Shown: positions 8,467-17,966, counted from the stretch's first letter. The stretch: DNA of 64,000 nt from Bacillus sp. E(2018) (GCF_005503015.1 NZ_SCOL01000001.1:682001-746000); one strand, 5' to 3'. Translations and numbers: made by a program. Notes: generated from the sequence alone by a model not told the origin.

Positions 8467-8515
8467 ACGTTTTTGTTTGTAGACAAAACAACCAAAACGA
8501 TTAAGGGGTGTTCAT

Positions 8516-9544
8516 ATGATTTCAAATATCATTCAAAAAATAATGAAACACGAAACATTAACAGAAAATGAAGCTTTTTATTTTATGGAGAATTTAGCGA
8601 ATGGTGATGTAACAGACGCACAAGGAAGTTCTGTTTTAAGCATCATGAGCTTTCGCGGTGAGACGATCGATGAGATCGTTGGTTTTGTTAAAGCGATCCG
8701 AAAGCTCTCTAGAGCCGCAGATTCATCCCACCACAGTGAGCTTATGGACACTTGTGGCACGGGCGGTGATGGAGCTTCGACCTTTAATATCTCTACAGCA
8801 GTTAGTATCATACTCGCTTCACTAGGAGTAAAAGTAGCGAAACACGGCAACAAAGCGGTTACATCCAAAAGTGGTAGCTCAGATGTTTTAGAGGCTTTAG
8901 GTATTGCAGCAGCCAGCAACCACTTTGAAGCGAACTCACAACTGAACAAATACGACATCGCGTTTCTTCATGCACCCTATTTTCATCCTGCATTAAAAAA
9001 AGTAGCCTCGTTGAGAGGGCAGCTTCCATTTCGAACGATCTTTAATTGTATCGGGCCCTTGTTAAATCCAATGGCACCGGCTTATCAGCTAATTGGAGCG
9101 AGCAATGAAGAAGTTGCTGAAAAGCTTGCTAAAGTGATTCAGAAGCTCGGGATCAAACGAGCGTTGATCGTTACAGGTAAAGATGGTTTGGATGAATGTT
9201 CGATCACTGGCGAGACACGGATGTTTTTAGTTGAGAACAATACGATAAATTCATTCAACTACACACCTGAAGAAGCAGGGTTAAATCGAGGAAATCTAGA
9301 TGATCTAACCGTGAGTAACAAACAAGAAAGTGCTGAACTCATACGTTCCATCCTACAAGGAGAAGGAAACGAATCAGCACGAAACATCGTCATCTTGAAC
9401 GCAGCCGCTGCTCTTTTTGCATCAAAACGAGTCCCAAGTATCCGAGACGGAGTGGAAATTATCAAGCAATGTCTGCGATCAAAGTCGGCATATTATCATC
9501 TTGAAGAAATGACGAAAGAAGAGGCGAATGCACATGTTAACTAA
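8516..9544 (+). CDS. trpD: Anthranilate phosphoribosyltransferase
   Basis: Second step of tryptophan synthesis: joins anthranilate to PRPP. The 342-residue product has MDTCGTGGDGASTFNIST (from about residue 78) and KHGNKAVTSKSGSSDVLEALG, the PRPP and anthranilate-binding loops, and GQLPFRTIFNCIGPLLNP. GGGGTG precedes ATG 8516. It is the first gene of the operon: trpE, which comes first in B. subtilis, is absent here, so anthranilate synthase must be encoded elsewhere. It overlaps trpC by 11 bases. Confidence 0.96.
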   Translation: MISNIIQKIMKHETLTENEAFYFMENLANGDVTDAQGSSVLSIMSFRGETIDEIVGFVKAIRKLSRAADSSHHSELMDTCGTGGDGASTFNISTAVSIILASLGVKVAKHGNKAVTSKSGSSDVLEALGIAAASNHFEANSQLNKYDIAFLHAPYFHPALKKVASLRGQLPFRTIFNCIGPLLNPMAPAYQLIGASNEEVAEKLAKVIQKLGIKRALIVTGKDGLDECSITGETRMFLVENNTINSFNYTPEEAGLNRGNLDDLTVSNKQESAELIRSILQGEGNESARNIVILNAAAALFASKRVPSIRDGVEIIKQCLRSKSAYYHLEEMTKEEANAHVN

Positions 9545-10310
9545 AATATTGAAACAAAAAGAAAGAGAAGTAGCTATTCTTCCTTCGTTCAAAAAAGGTG
9601 AGCTGGATTTTACTGATAAAGATCATCGACCTTTTGCTAGCAGAATCGCTAACTCTGTGAAAAGACCAGCATTAATCGCTGAAGTGAAAAAAGCTTCACC
9701 ATCTAAAGGAATCATAAAAGAAAATTTTAATCCTATAGAGATCGCGATAGATTATGAAAAAGCAGGAGCATCTTGTTTATCCGTCTTAACAGACACCGAA
9801 TTCTTTCAAGGAGATCTTCAATATTTGAAAGATATTCGAAATCATGTCTCACTTCCTCTCTTAAGAAAAGATTTTATCATTGATGAAAAGCAGATCATTG
9901 AGAGTGTAGAGAACGGAGCAGATGCGATTCTGCTGATTGCCGCATGCTTATCCGCAGAACGTTTAGGAACGCTTCACGCACTGGCAACGGAATGCGGGTT
10001 AGAGTGTTTGGTCGAAGTTCACTCACACCGTGAGATTCAGCAAGTTTACGACGTTTGTAACCCTTCTATGATCGGCATAAACAATCGTGATCTTAAAACG
10101 TTCACAACAGATATCGAGCATACGTTTTCTCTTCTTTCCTCTATTAAAAACGAAACCCTTGTTATCAGTGAGAGTGGCATAAAAACAGGTTCAGATGTTA
10201 AGAGTCTATTGGATCATCATGTGAACGGAATGTTGATCGGAGAAACATTAATGAGAGCAGACTCTATCGAAAAGAAAATAAGAGAGCTTTATCATGACTG
10301 TTCAAATTAA
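9534..10310 (+). CDS. trpC: Indole-3-glycerol phosphate synthase
   Basis: Closes carboxyphenylamino-deoxyribulose phosphate to indole-3-glycerol phosphate. The TIM barrel of about 258 residues shows IAEVKKASPSKGIIKENF, LLRKDFIIDEKQI, VEVHSHREI, IGINNRDLKTF, ISESGIKTG and LIGETLMRA. ATG 9534 gives the usual MLTKILKQKEREV start; ATG 9528, two codons upstream, is also possible. Tail overlaps trpF by 17 bases. Confidence 0.95.
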   Translation: MLTKILKQKEREVAILPSFKKGELDFTDKDHRPFASRIANSVKRPALIAEVKKASPSKGIIKENFNPIEIAIDYEKAGASCLSVLTDTEFFQGDLQYLKDIRNHVSLPLLRKDFIIDEKQIIESVENGADAILLIAACLSAERLGTLHALATECGLECLVEVHSHREIQQVYDVCNPSMIGINNRDLKTFTTDIEHTFSLLSSIKNETLVISESGIKTGSDVKSLLDHHVNGMLIGETLMRADSIEKKIRELYHDCSN

Positions 10311-10926
10311 ATATTGTGGCTGTCAGTCTGAAGACGACTACAAACTGCTCATAGAATCAAAAGCAGATCTGATTGGATTCATATTCGCTGAAAGTAAAAG
10401 GAAAGTCGATCCTACAGAAGTGAACAGCTGGATCGAGAAGTACGGAAAACCTAAAAAGCTAGTAGGTGTTTTTCAAAATGCAACTCTACAAAAGATCAAG
10501 AATGTTATTAACACAGTACCGACCGATATCATCCAGTGTCACGGAACTGAATCGGTTGATCAGCTCAAGGAAATAAGAGTACATTGCAACAAAGAAATCT
10601 ATAAAGCACTTCCATTTAGTGAAAACATACTAAAAGGAATAGAGTTATACGGAAAAGTAGCAGATGGACTTATCATAGACTCTGTCTCTCAAGGTCAATT
10701 CGGAGGAACCGGTATTCCATTTTCATGGAATGAAGTGCCTAACATCATGCAAGCAGCAGATAGGATAGGGATCACGTGTTTCATAGCTGGTGGAATCAAA
10801 CCAGAAAATGTTTCAGAACTACTGAGACTTCATCCACACGGAATCGATTTAAGTGGTGGTATAGAAGAAAACGGAAAAAAAAGTGTGCAAAAAATAGAAG
10901 CCTTTGAAAGGATGATTTTAAGATGA
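10294..10926 (+). CDS. trpF: Phosphoribosylanthranilate isomerase
   Basis: Amadori rearrangement between TrpD and TrpC in tryptophan synthesis. The 210-residue barrel begins [12 protein letters not shown] with the catalytic Cys, and has [37 protein letters not shown] with the catalytic Asp, [11 protein letters not shown] and [14 protein letters not shown]. It overlaps trpC and trpB by short stretches, consistent with coupled translation. Confidence 0.95.
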   Translation: MTVQIKYCGCQSEDDYKLLIESKADLIGFIFAESKRKVDPTEVNSWIEKYGKPKKLVGVFQNATLQKIKNVINTVPTDIIQCHGTESVDQLKEIRVHCNKEIYKALPFSENILKGIELYGKVADGLIIDSVSQGQFGGTGIPFSWNEVPNIMQAADRIGITCFIAGGIKPENVSELLRLHPHGIDLSGGIEENGKKSVQKIEAFERMILR

Positions 10927-12131
10927 CTACAGCTACAGTACCTGATCAAAGAGGAAGATACGGAGTGTTCGGCGGAAAATATGTACCAGAAACGATCATG
11001 TTTGCACTTGAAGAGCTTGAGACGGCTTTCGACGAAGCCATTCAAGATAAAGAATTTAATGAACTATTCCAAAGAGAACTTGCCATTTATTCAGGACGTC
11101 CGACTCCATTAACAAAAGCAGATCGATTGAGTGAGTCGAATGGTGGAGCATCCCTTTATTTAAAAAGAGAAGACCTTAACCACACAGGTGCACATAAGAT
11201 CAATAACGCCATTGGGCAGGCGCTATTGGCTGTAAGGATGGGAAAGAAAAAGATTATCGCTGAAACTGGAGCGGGTCAGCATGGCGTAGCAGCAGCGACT
11301 GTTGCAGCCAAGTATGGTTTATCTTGTAAAGTTTATATGGGAAAAGAAGATATAAGAAGACAAGCTTTAAATGTGTTTCGTATGAAACTGTTAGGAGCAG
11401 AAGTGATCGAGGTAACGAGTGGCAGCCAAACATTAAAAGATGCTACTAATGAGGCGATCCGAGAATGGGTTGCTGCGGTCGAGGACACGTTCTATCTCAT
11501 CGGATCTGCTGTAGGACCTTATCCATACCCGAAGATGGTCAAACAATTTCAGCAGGTGATCGGTCATGAAACAGAGAGTCAGTTTAAAGAGATTCAACAT
11601 GGAAAGCTTCCTGATGCTGTTGTTGCATGTGTAGGCGGTGGCAGTAATGCGATTGGCATGTTCGCTCCGTTTATTGAGAAAGATGTACCTCTGTATGGTA
11701 TAGAGGCTGCAGGGATGGGTGTTGAGACGGCTCAGCATGCAGCGACTTTATCCAAAGGCTCGAATGGTGTAATTCACGGTTCGTTGACGAAGCTTCTTCA
11801 GACGAGCGAAGGACAGATCACAGAACCATACTCGATCTCAGCAGGACTCGATTATCCTGGAATAGGACCGGAACATGCGTACCTTCATGAGACAAAGAGA
11901 GTAACGTATGAAGCAGTAACAGATGAAGAAGCGTTACACGCTTTAAAGCTTTTATGTGAGAACGAAGGAATTCTATGTGCATTGGAGAGTGCTCATGCTG
12001 TAGCTTATAGTCTGAAACTCGCTAAAACAATGCAAAAAGATCAGCATGTAGTCGTCTGTTTATCTGGAAGAGGCGATAAAGATGTTCATACATTGATGGA
12101 ATTTGAAGAAGGAGGAAATATAGATGAATAA
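10923..12131 (+). CDS. trpB: Tryptophan synthase beta chain
   Basis: PLP enzyme joining indole and serine. The 402-residue product contains [28 protein letters not shown] with the Schiff-base Lys, [17 protein letters not shown], the phosphate-binding [12 protein letters not shown] and [10 protein letters not shown]. Overlaps trpF by four bases (ATGA) and trpA by eight. Length and motifs are those of the standard TrpB1 class. Confidence 0.97.
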   Translation: MTTATVPDQRGRYGVFGGKYVPETIMFALEELETAFDEAIQDKEFNELFQRELAIYSGRPTPLTKADRLSESNGGASLYLKREDLNHTGAHKINNAIGQALLAVRMGKKKIIAETGAGQHGVAAATVAAKYGLSCKVYMGKEDIRRQALNVFRMKLLGAEVIEVTSGSQTLKDATNEAIREWVAAVEDTFYLIGSAVGPYPYPKMVKQFQQVIGHETESQFKEIQHGKLPDAVVACVGGGSNAIGMFAPFIEKDVPLYGIEAAGMGVETAQHAATLSKGSNGVIHGSLTKLLQTSEGQITEPYSISAGLDYPGIGPEHAYLHETKRVTYEAVTDEEALHALKLLCENEGILCALESAHAVAYSLKLAKTMQKDQHVVVCLSGRGDKDVHTLMEFEEGGNIDE

Positions 12132-12930
12132 GAGATGGGAAGTCTTTCAACATTCTTCAGATTATCGCTTCACTCCTTATATTATGGCTGGTGATCCATG
12201 TGAAGAAGCAACGATTGAACTGTCACTCGCTCTAGAAGAGTGTGGAGCACACGCCCTCGAGCTAGGTGTTCCATACTCAGACCCTTTAGCAGATGGACCT
12301 GTTATTCAACGAGCAGGTATGCGAGGTTTGGCACAAAACATGAATCTTGAAAAAACCGTAAAGCTCGTTTCAAAGCTCCGTGAAAGAGGATTGAAGATTC
12401 CGGTAATTATCTTTACTTATTATAATCTTTTGTTACAATTAGGAGAAAATCGTTTCCTGAAGTTAGCAGAGGACAGCGGTGTGGACGGGGTTTTAGTGCC
12501 TGATCTGCCGTATGAAGAAAGCGGATATTTACAAGAAATGTGTTCAAAGCATAACCTTGCTCTTATCTCGCTCGTTTCTCCTACAACCCGTGAAGAAAAG
12601 CTTGCAAAACTCAGCAGAGAGGCAGAAGGCTTTTTGTATTGTATCTCTTCATTAGGTGTGACTGGCGTTAGAAGTGAGTTTAGAGCGGGACTGGATGATT
12701 TCTTAAAAGCCGCGAAACGAAACAGCCGCGTTCCGGTCTTAGTAGGGTTCGGACTGTCAACACGAGAACAGATCCAGCAGTTTGATGGCAGCAGTGATGG
12801 GTTTATAGTAGGCAGTGCGATCGTTAAAAAGATCGAGGAGCTAGAGAGTGACCTGCTAACGAACAGAGAGGAAGCGATCAAAACGTTTAAATCGTATATT
12901 GAGTCATTGCTGCCTGTCTATAGTCGTTAA
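12124..12930 (+). CDS. trpA: Tryptophan synthase alpha chain
   Basis: Cleaves indole-3-glycerol phosphate and passes indole to TrpB. The 268-residue barrel has [18 protein letters not shown] with catalytic Glu and Asp, [38 protein letters not shown] and [17 protein letters not shown] precedes ATG 12124 within the end of trpB. hisC follows after 14 bases. Confidence 0.96.
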   Translation: MNKRWEVFQHSSDYRFTPYIMAGDPCEEATIELSLALEECGAHALELGVPYSDPLADGPVIQRAGMRGLAQNMNLEKTVKLVSKLRERGLKIPVIIFTYYNLLLQLGENRFLKLAEDSGVDGVLVPDLPYEESGYLQEMCSKHNLALISLVSPTTREEKLAKLSREAEGFLYCISSLGVTGVRSEFRAGLDDFLKAAKRNSRVPVLVGFGLSTREQIQQFDGSSDGFIVGSAIVKKIEELESDLLTNREEAIKTFKSYIESLLPVYSR

Positions 12931-12944
12931 AAAGGAGTGGGAAA

Positions 12945-14051
12945 ATGCAGCCGAAACAGCAGTTGTTATCTTTAAAACCTTACAAACCAGGTAAACCAGT
13001 AGAAGAAGTGAAGCGTGAACTAGGTCTTGAAAGAATCGTGAAACTCGCTTCAAACGAGAACCCTTATGGATGTTCTGATCTTGCGAAAGAGAAAATAAAT
13101 GAGGAGCTATCACAGCTACATGTATATCCTGATGGCTATTCAGCTGAGCTTAGAGAAAAGCTCTCAAACCAACTTCAAGTGAAACAGGAACAGATTATTT
13201 TCGGAAATGGATCAGATGAAGTTGTACAAATTCTTTGTCGTGCGTATCTTTCACCTGAAACCAATACCGTAATGGCAGCTCCTACTTTTCCACAATACAG
13301 ACATAATGCTGTCATTGAAGGAGCTGAAGTGAGAGAGGTTCAGCTGATCGAAGGCAATCATGATCTAGATGCTATGCTTGATGCGATCGATCAAGATACG
13401 AGAATTCTCTGGCTTTGCAACCCGAACAACCCGACAGGAAACTATATTCCTGAGTCAGAATTTGTAAGCTTTATGGAAAAAGTTCCGTCTGATGTGGTCG
13501 TAGTAAGTGACGAAGCTTATTATGAATATGTGTCTGCTGCTGATTATCCAAACACACTCGATTACTTGGATAAGTATCCGAATCTAGTGATCTTAAGAAC
13601 GTTCTCAAAAGCTCATGGACTAGCTGCGCTTCGAATTGGTTATGGAGTCGCACAGTCTTCTATCATCCAGTCGATCGAGCCTGCTAGAGAGCCTTTCAAC
13701 ACTTCTCGTATCGCTCAAGCTGCAGCGATAGGGGCATTGGAAGATGATACGTTTATTTCAGAGTGTAAAGAAAAGAACAGAAAAGGTCTAGAAATGTTCT
13801 ATTCATTCTGTGATGAAAAAGGATTGTTGTACTATCCTTCTGAAGCAAACTTTATTTTGTTAGACGTTAAATCGGATGCTGATCAAGCGTTTGATTATCT
13901 TCTGCGAAAAGGTTACATCGTGCGTTCAGGAAGTGCTTTAGGTTTTCCGACCATGGTTCGAGTAACGATCGGTGAAGAAGAACAGAACAAAGAGATCATC
14001 GAACACTTAGGTGCGTACATCGACTTAGTAGTAGAGAAAGTAAATAAATAA
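12945..14051 (+). CDS. hisC: Histidinol-phosphate / aromatic aminotransferase
   Basis: Class I/II PLP aminotransferase of 368 residues; in B. subtilis the trp-operon hisC serves both histidine and aromatic amino-acid synthesis. Motifs: [38 protein letters not shown], the PLP-lysine loop [18 protein letters not shown] and [20 protein letters not shown] precedes ATG 12945. Here it ends the operon; tyrA and aroE, which follow it in B. subtilis, are absent. A terminator lies at 14069. Confidence 0.95.
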   Translation: MQPKQQLLSLKPYKPGKPVEEVKRELGLERIVKLASNENPYGCSDLAKEKINEELSQLHVYPDGYSAELREKLSNQLQVKQEQIIFGNGSDEVVQILCRAYLSPETNTVMAAPTFPQYRHNAVIEGAEVREVQLIEGNHDLDAMLDAIDQDTRILWLCNPNNPTGNYIPESEFVSFMEKVPSDVVVVSDEAYYEYVSAADYPNTLDYLDKYPNLVILRTFSKAHGLAALRIGYGVAQSSIIQSIEPAREPFNTSRIAQAAAIGALEDDTFISECKEKNRKGLEMFYSFCDEKGLLYYPSEANFILLDVKSDADQAFDYLLRKGYIVRSGSALGFPTMVRVTIGEEEQNKEIIEHLGAYIDLVVEKVNK

Positions 14052-14068
14052 AATACTATAACTAGCCG

Positions 14069-14107
14069 AATAGCCCGATTAATATTAATTCTATCGGGCT
14101 ATTTTCA
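14069..14107 (+). terminator. Terminator after hisC
   Basis: AATAGCCCGAT (14069-14079) pairs with ATCGGGCTATT (14093-14103), followed by a short T run. Confidence 0.85.
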
Positions 14108-14124
14108 TAATTTTCAAAAAAGTG

Positions 14125-14153
14125 TTGCATTTTAAATAAGCTCTATTTATAAT
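14125..14153 (+). promoter_or_regulatory. Sigma-A promoter of a candidate small RNA
   Basis: TTGCAT at 14125-14130, a 17-bp spacer and a perfect TATAAT at 14148-14153. No start codon with a ribosome-binding site follows before the terminator at 14197. Confidence 0.75.
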
Positions 14154-14159
14154 GAATGT

Positions 14160-14229
14160 AATATGGTTTCTCTCCACTCCTATCCATATTATACTTTCCT
14201 GACAGCGCTTACATGTCAGGACTTTTTTT
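14160..14229 (+). ncRNA. Candidate ~70-nt small RNA with pyrimidine-rich loop
   Basis: From the predicted start near 14160 the RNA would fold at once into TAATATGG (14159-14166) with CCATATTA (14184-14191), exposing a 17-base U/C-rich loop, TTTCTCTCCACTCCTAT. A second hairpin, TCCTGACA/TGTCAGGA (14197-14204 with 14214-14221), followed by CTTTTTTTG, is a standard terminator. A C-rich loop able to pair with purine-rich ribosome-binding sites is typical of Gram-positive regulatory RNAs. An alternative is an attenuated leader of the gene at 14321. I cannot assign it to a named family. Confidence 0.6.
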
Positions 14230-14320
14230 GTTCTCTTCTTTCGTTTCCTCTTAAATTTTCTATCATAAAAATCTCATCTCTATCATAACTTGTCCTATAC
14301 AGAAAAAAAGGAGGCGAGCT

Positions 14321-15193
14321 ATGCGATATATCATTGAGCGCCCGCTGCAATCGCTCGGTACAGACACTGTTCTTTCTTATCTAATAGACTCTCAAAAAAT
14401 CTCCTATGTCTCACAGGGCCCTCTTAGAATGAATGTGATGAAGATGTCTATGCAAGGTTTGAAGATGATTCCTGGGCATATCAGTCCTCTTATGTCATTG
14501 AATAGATTGCCTATCGAAAAGGTAAAACAGAATCTTAGCGAGAGTGTTAGAAGTGGTACGACTACGCTTTTAGCCTCTGCAGAAATCAACTATCTTCATG
14601 AAGCAGAAACAGAGTTAAAGCGAACGAGGCATCTCTTAATATCCAGTTCAATAGACTATTGCATCGGTCTAAGCCTGTCTCCAGAAAAGATCACACCACA
14701 AATGATGAGTTTTTGCCGAAAACAGAAAGTTCCGTTCATCCAATTGATATGTAAAGATTTTGCTCAGTTAACACATGTGATCTGGGAGAGAATCAGTGAA
14801 GCTAATTTCAGTTATGGTACTGTAATCTTTCCAACCTTTCCATCGAACACCGATCAGAAGTTGAAAAATACATGGCAAAGAAAATGGAACGAGCTATCGA
14901 TCAAACATCAGATCCCAACCCTTTTTCATGATCTGTGTGAAAAGGAACCGATCGCGTTACCAAGTTTAAAGATGCTTGGTCTATATCCTGTAAAAGGCGG
15001 TCTGTTCACAGGCAGTGATGCTGACTATTGTATCTACCGTACAGATGCACTACGTGATACGCTACAAGCTGTAATCGTAAGAGGCAAAATCGTCTTTACT
15101 GAGAATTCTCCAGAAACGCATCAAGGGTTTGGTAAAGAAATTATCGTAGTGAAGCCCCGTCGTTTTGGAGAATCTCTCGTATCTCGTGTATAA
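14321..15193 (+). CDS. Degenerate amidohydrolase-like protein, function unknown
   Basis: A 290-residue protein with AAAGGAGGCG before ATG 14321. Segments recall metal-dependent amidohydrolases: a start resembling the composite beta-sandwich, MIPGHISPLMSLNR where a metal-binding HxH would be expected, a barrel-like middle, and an end with IVRGKIVFTEN, like the returning sandwich strand of dihydroorotase or guanine deaminase relatives. The metal-binding HxH and later His residues are not evident, so catalysis is doubtful. It occupies the place of tyrA-aroE. The fold call is tentative; this could also be an unrelated family. Confidence 0.6.
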   Translation: MRYIIERPLQSLGTDTVLSYLIDSQKISYVSQGPLRMNVMKMSMQGLKMIPGHISPLMSLNRLPIEKVKQNLSESVRSGTTTLLASAEINYLHEAETELKRTRHLLISSSIDYCIGLSLSPEKITPQMMSFCRKQKVPFIQLICKDFAQLTHVIWERISEANFSYGTVIFPTFPSNTDQKLKNTWQRKWNELSIKHQIPTLFHDLCEKEPIALPSLKMLGLYPVKGGLFTGSDADYCIYRTDALRDTLQAVIVRGKIVFTENSPETHQGFGKEIIVVKPRRFGESLVSRV

Positions 15194-15230
15194 TAAGCAC
15201 TAGAATACAAGGGATAAGGGAGTTTTATCA

Positions 15231-16484
15231 GTGAACGAAATCCAAGATGCAATCAGGCTCGTTGAACATGGTGACGTAGAAAAAGGAATGTCGCTTTTAA
15301 ATAAAATAAAACAAAAAGCTCAAGACCCAGAAAAGTTTGAAATCGCCGAAGTTTATTTGAACTGGGGCCATACAACAGAAGCAATGAACCTTTTTAATGA
15401 GTTGCTAGAAAAGTACCCTGGGGACGGAGAACTGCTCGTTTCTATTGCAGAATGCTGCTTAGATGAAGGAATGGATGAGAAAGCGATCGAGTATTTAGAT
15501 CAAGTAAGTGAAGCGGATGATGAATTTCTTAGAGCACTAATTCTTCAAGCAGATCTATATGAAAGTCTTGGACTTACAGAAGTAGCCGAACGTAAGCTTA
15601 CAGAAGCGCATCAAAAGGACCAGAAACATCCTGTACTTGCATATGCTTTAGGTGATTTTTATTTAAGGCAAGGTAAATTCGATTCAAGTTTGCCACTATT
15701 AAAAGTAGCGATTGATGAAAAAGCTGAAATTGAAGATGTTACATTAAGATATGCAGAAGCACTGAGCAGAGCGGGCAAGTTTGAAGAATCACTTCCATAC
15801 TACAGAAAAGGTCTGGATCACCATAAAGATCTTTACAGTCTATTCGGTCATGGAGTGACTGCCTTTAAAGCAGGTGAGTTTAAAGAAGCAATCGCAAGTC
15901 TTGAAGAACTAAAAGACATGGATCCTGATTATACGACGCTATATAGCGTGCTATCTGAAGCATATGAAGAAGAAGGCGCTCTAACAGAGGCGTATGATGT
16001 GATCTCTGAAGGATTAAAAAGAGATGAGCATAACGAAAACATCTATCTACAGGCTGCTAGGTTAGCTTATAAACTTCACAACCCGGATCAAGGTGAAGAG
16101 TGGGTAAAACAAGCACTTGAAATCAATCCAACACGGATTGAACCTCTGCTGAGATTAGGAGATCAGTACATTCGTGAAGAACGGTTTGAAGATCTTCTTA
16201 GTCTCTATAAGTCTCTAGCTGAAACGAAAGAAGAGATACCGCTCATGTACTGGCATCTAGCTACAGCAAATAAAGAAACCGAGAATTATACTGAGGCTGC
16301 AAAATGGTTCGAAAAAGCTTCTCTGTTGTTTACTGAGGACCCGGTGTTCTTAGAAGAGTATGCGTATTTCCTCATAGAGGAAGGAGAGCAGAAGAAAGCG
16401 AAGACTATTCTGCAGAATTTGTTGAACCAGAGCCCTGAACGAGACGATATTGAGGATGTTTTGAATCGCCTGGAAGATTTTTAA
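15231..16484 (+). CDS. ypiA: TPR-repeat protein YpiA
   Basis: A 417-residue protein built almost wholly of tetratricopeptide-like helical hairpins, with repeated patterns such as A-LYESLG-TEVAERKL and LRYAEALSRAGKFEESLPYYRKGL. No signal peptide or membrane segment. GTG 15231 follows AAGGGAG. TPR proteins are protein-binding scaffolds; the partner is not evident. Position before ypiB and qcrABC is conserved with B. subtilis. Confidence 0.92.
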   Translation: MNEIQDAIRLVEHGDVEKGMSLLNKIKQKAQDPEKFEIAEVYLNWGHTTEAMNLFNELLEKYPGDGELLVSIAECCLDEGMDEKAIEYLDQVSEADDEFLRALILQADLYESLGLTEVAERKLTEAHQKDQKHPVLAYALGDFYLRQGKFDSSLPLLKVAIDEKAEIEDVTLRYAEALSRAGKFEESLPYYRKGLDHHKDLYSLFGHGVTAFKAGEFKEAIASLEELKDMDPDYTTLYSVLSEAYEEEGALTEAYDVISEGLKRDEHNENIYLQAARLAYKLHNPDQGEEWVKQALEINPTRIEPLLRLGDQYIREERFEDLLSLYKSLAETKEEIPLMYWHLATANKETENYTEAAKWFEKASLLFTEDPVFLEEYAYFLIEEGEQKKAKTILQNLLNQSPERDDIEDVLNRLEDF

Positions 16485-16574
16485 AACTTTCTGAAGTGAA
16501 GAAGGATTTTACGAGCAGTGAGAGAATATATTTAGTATCAAGATGACGTGTTTTTGAATGATGGGGGGATTGCA

Positions 16575-17126
16575 ATGAGCAGCACCGTTTCGGTCCTTGA
16601 AAAAAAGGATTTTATCAAATGGTTCCTTAATCATTATCAGTTAAAGAAGCGCGAATGTGTTTGGTTATTAAACTATTTAGTTAGTGATGACCAACTGATG
16701 GAGAAGGTACATTTTGTAGAGAAAGCTGAATATTGTCCAAAGGCCATAATCATGTCAACTCAATGCACAGACGGAGTTCCATTCCGTTTTTACAAGCAAA
16801 ATGTTCTAACGACTGATGCCGAAAAATCATTTCATGACATCCGCTTGAACCAAGAAGAAGAGATCTATCTTGAACTTAATTTTAACGCATCACGTCTGAC
16901 GCCCGAGTACGCTTCTGTATTAGAAGAAAATCCTCACATGCCTCAGAATATGTCGATGGACAAAAAATACGGCATATGGGCGGAAATGGTGTTAGAGAAG
17001 TCAATTGAAACGTACCGCAAGAATGATATTATGGCAAAAATTGATGCAGCACTAGACCAAAAGGATTATGACAGCTTTACAAAATGGACCAATGAACTAA
17101 AAAATTTAGAAAAACAGCCATCCTAG
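16575..17126 (+). CDS. ypiB: UPF0302 protein YpiB
   Basis: A soluble protein of 183 residues matching the UPF0302/IDEAL-domain family: [20 protein letters not shown] near the start, AIIMSTQC and a mixed C-terminus ending in an [13 protein letters not shown] segment like an IDEAL domain. GGGGGGAT precedes ATG 16575; an earlier in-frame ATG at 16548 lacks a site. Biochemical role unknown. It is conserved just upstream of ypiF-qcrABC. Confidence 0.9.
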   Translation: MSSTVSVLEKKDFIKWFLNHYQLKKRECVWLLNYLVSDDQLMEKVHFVEKAEYCPKAIIMSTQCTDGVPFRFYKQNVLTTDAEKSFHDIRLNQEEEIYLELNFNASRLTPEYASVLEENPHMPQNMSMDKKYGIWAEMVLEKSIETYRKNDIMAKIDAALDQKDYDSFTKWTNELKNLEKQPS

Positions 17127-17133
17127 TTGTGTG

Positions 17134-17165
17134 AAGGCGACTCTTTAGAGAGAGTCGCCTTTTTT
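17134..17165 (+). terminator. Terminator after ypiB
   Basis: An 11-bp stem, AAGGCGACTCT with AGAGTCGCCTT, followed by T5. Confidence 0.9.
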
Positions 17166-17238
17166 GTGCGCTATGAGGCTCATGGGCTAAAGGGTGTACA
17201 CGTAATGGTCCGTCTCAAGCAAACGTGTTTTGCACCCA

Positions 17239-17344
17239 ATCCACAAAATCAGACTTTGAATCCAGAAGTTTTAGCCTGCAATCCAAAAGTTTGATCACTT
17301 TATCCACGAGTTTTTCACTTTTATCCGCGAGTCGACAATTTTAG
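17239..17344. repeat. Phased 21 bp word array (array 3)
   Basis: In the 327-base gap between ypiB and ypiF, ATCC starts at 17239, 17260, 17281, 17302 and 17323: five exact 21-bp steps, with A/G-rich (CACGAG, CGCGAG, CAAAAG) and then TTT-rich stretches in register. Its right end, GCGAGTCGACAA (17327-17338), is the exact reverse complement of the left end of array 4 at 42483. No coding sequence is seen in the gap. Confidence 0.85.
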
Positions 17345-17453
17345 ACCTATACCGACATCTGCTAATCTACCTATTTTATTAGCCAACCGCATTATGCTAG
17401 AGAGAAATATGGTACGATAAGAAGCAGTACATACCAAGTAAGGAGATTTTTTT

Positions 17454-17918
17454 ATGAAATGGAAAACAAAAGACGCAGATGTGTTCTTGAAATCTGGTGA
17501 GTATGTGGACTCCATCTTAATTCCGTTAACACCGGTCAGTTTCTCCCATGAGTTCAAATCGAGTGTGACGATGTCAGAGTATACAGAACTGTTAACGTCA
17601 GAGATCGAGCGTCAGCTACATGGCAGGTTGTTTTTATCACCTAATTTTACATATGTAAAGAATGAAGGGGCTCTTGATCTATTAACTAGTTTTATAGAGC
17701 ACGTTAAAAACTCGGGGCATTTTAAACATATCTTTCTCATGACAAGTGATGTGTATTGGAAAGAGTTCGAACAGCAACTTTCGGGGCAATTATTCTGGGT
17801 TCCTGCACTGCCACTCGAAACCATGGACGAGAAGTATAAACTTGAAGTGATAAAAGAGCAGGTAAAACCGTTGTTTCAGCTCATTTTCAACGATTGGCAA
17901 AGAAGTATAAATTCGTAA
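17454..17918 (+). CDS. ypiF: DUF2487 family protein YpiF
   Basis: A 154-residue soluble protein of the Bacillales YpiF/DUF2487 family, recognised by its length, its place just upstream of qcrA, and segments MKWKTKDADVFLKS and FIEHVKNSGHFKHIFLMTSD. AAGGAG precedes ATG 17454. No catalytic motif is visible and no function is known; linkage to the bc complex is positional only. Confidence 0.85.
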   Translation: MKWKTKDADVFLKSGEYVDSILIPLTPVSFSHEFKSSVTMSEYTELLTSEIERQLHGRLFLSPNFTYVKNEGALDLLTSFIEHVKNSGHFKHIFLMTSDVYWKEFEQQLSGQLFWVPALPLETMDEKYKLEVIKEQVKPLFQLIFNDWQRSINS

Positions 17919-17936
17919 TATTTACCACATGTCATA

Positions 17937-17966
17937 TTGACATTAAAAGACAACATAAGCTATCAT
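17937..17966 (+). promoter_or_regulatory. Probable promoter of qcrABC
   Basis: TTGACA at 17937-17942, an 18-bp spacer and TATCAT at 17961-17966, 72 bases before qcrA. Confidence 0.65.

Larger units (their letters stand above)
8208..8515 (+). promoter_or_regulatory. TRAP-controlled trp leader (attenuator)
   Basis: Untranslated leader of trpDCFBA. Triplets GAG, TAG or AAG recur with mostly two-base gaps at 8243, 8252, 8257, 8262, 8267, 8272, 8276, 8282, 8287, 8292 and 8297: eleven sites, one per TRAP subunit. A competing antiterminator can form between ATGGATATG (8301-8309) and CATATGCCAT (8312-8321), overlapping the terminator at 8317-8347. Known for B. subtilis: Trp-loaded TRAP blocks the antiterminator. 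A further short stem (CTCCG/CGGAG, 8412-8427) lies before trpD. The triplets are seen directly; regulation is inferred from the family. Confidence 0.9.

Noticed and set aside
8270..8482. 70-codon ORF in the trp leader
   Set aside because: Runs through the TRAP triplets and the attenuator hairpin and has no ribosome-binding site.
8348..8515. Remnant of trpE before trpD
   Set aside because: Read in all three forward frames, no stretch resembles TrpE; the loss appears complete at this locus.
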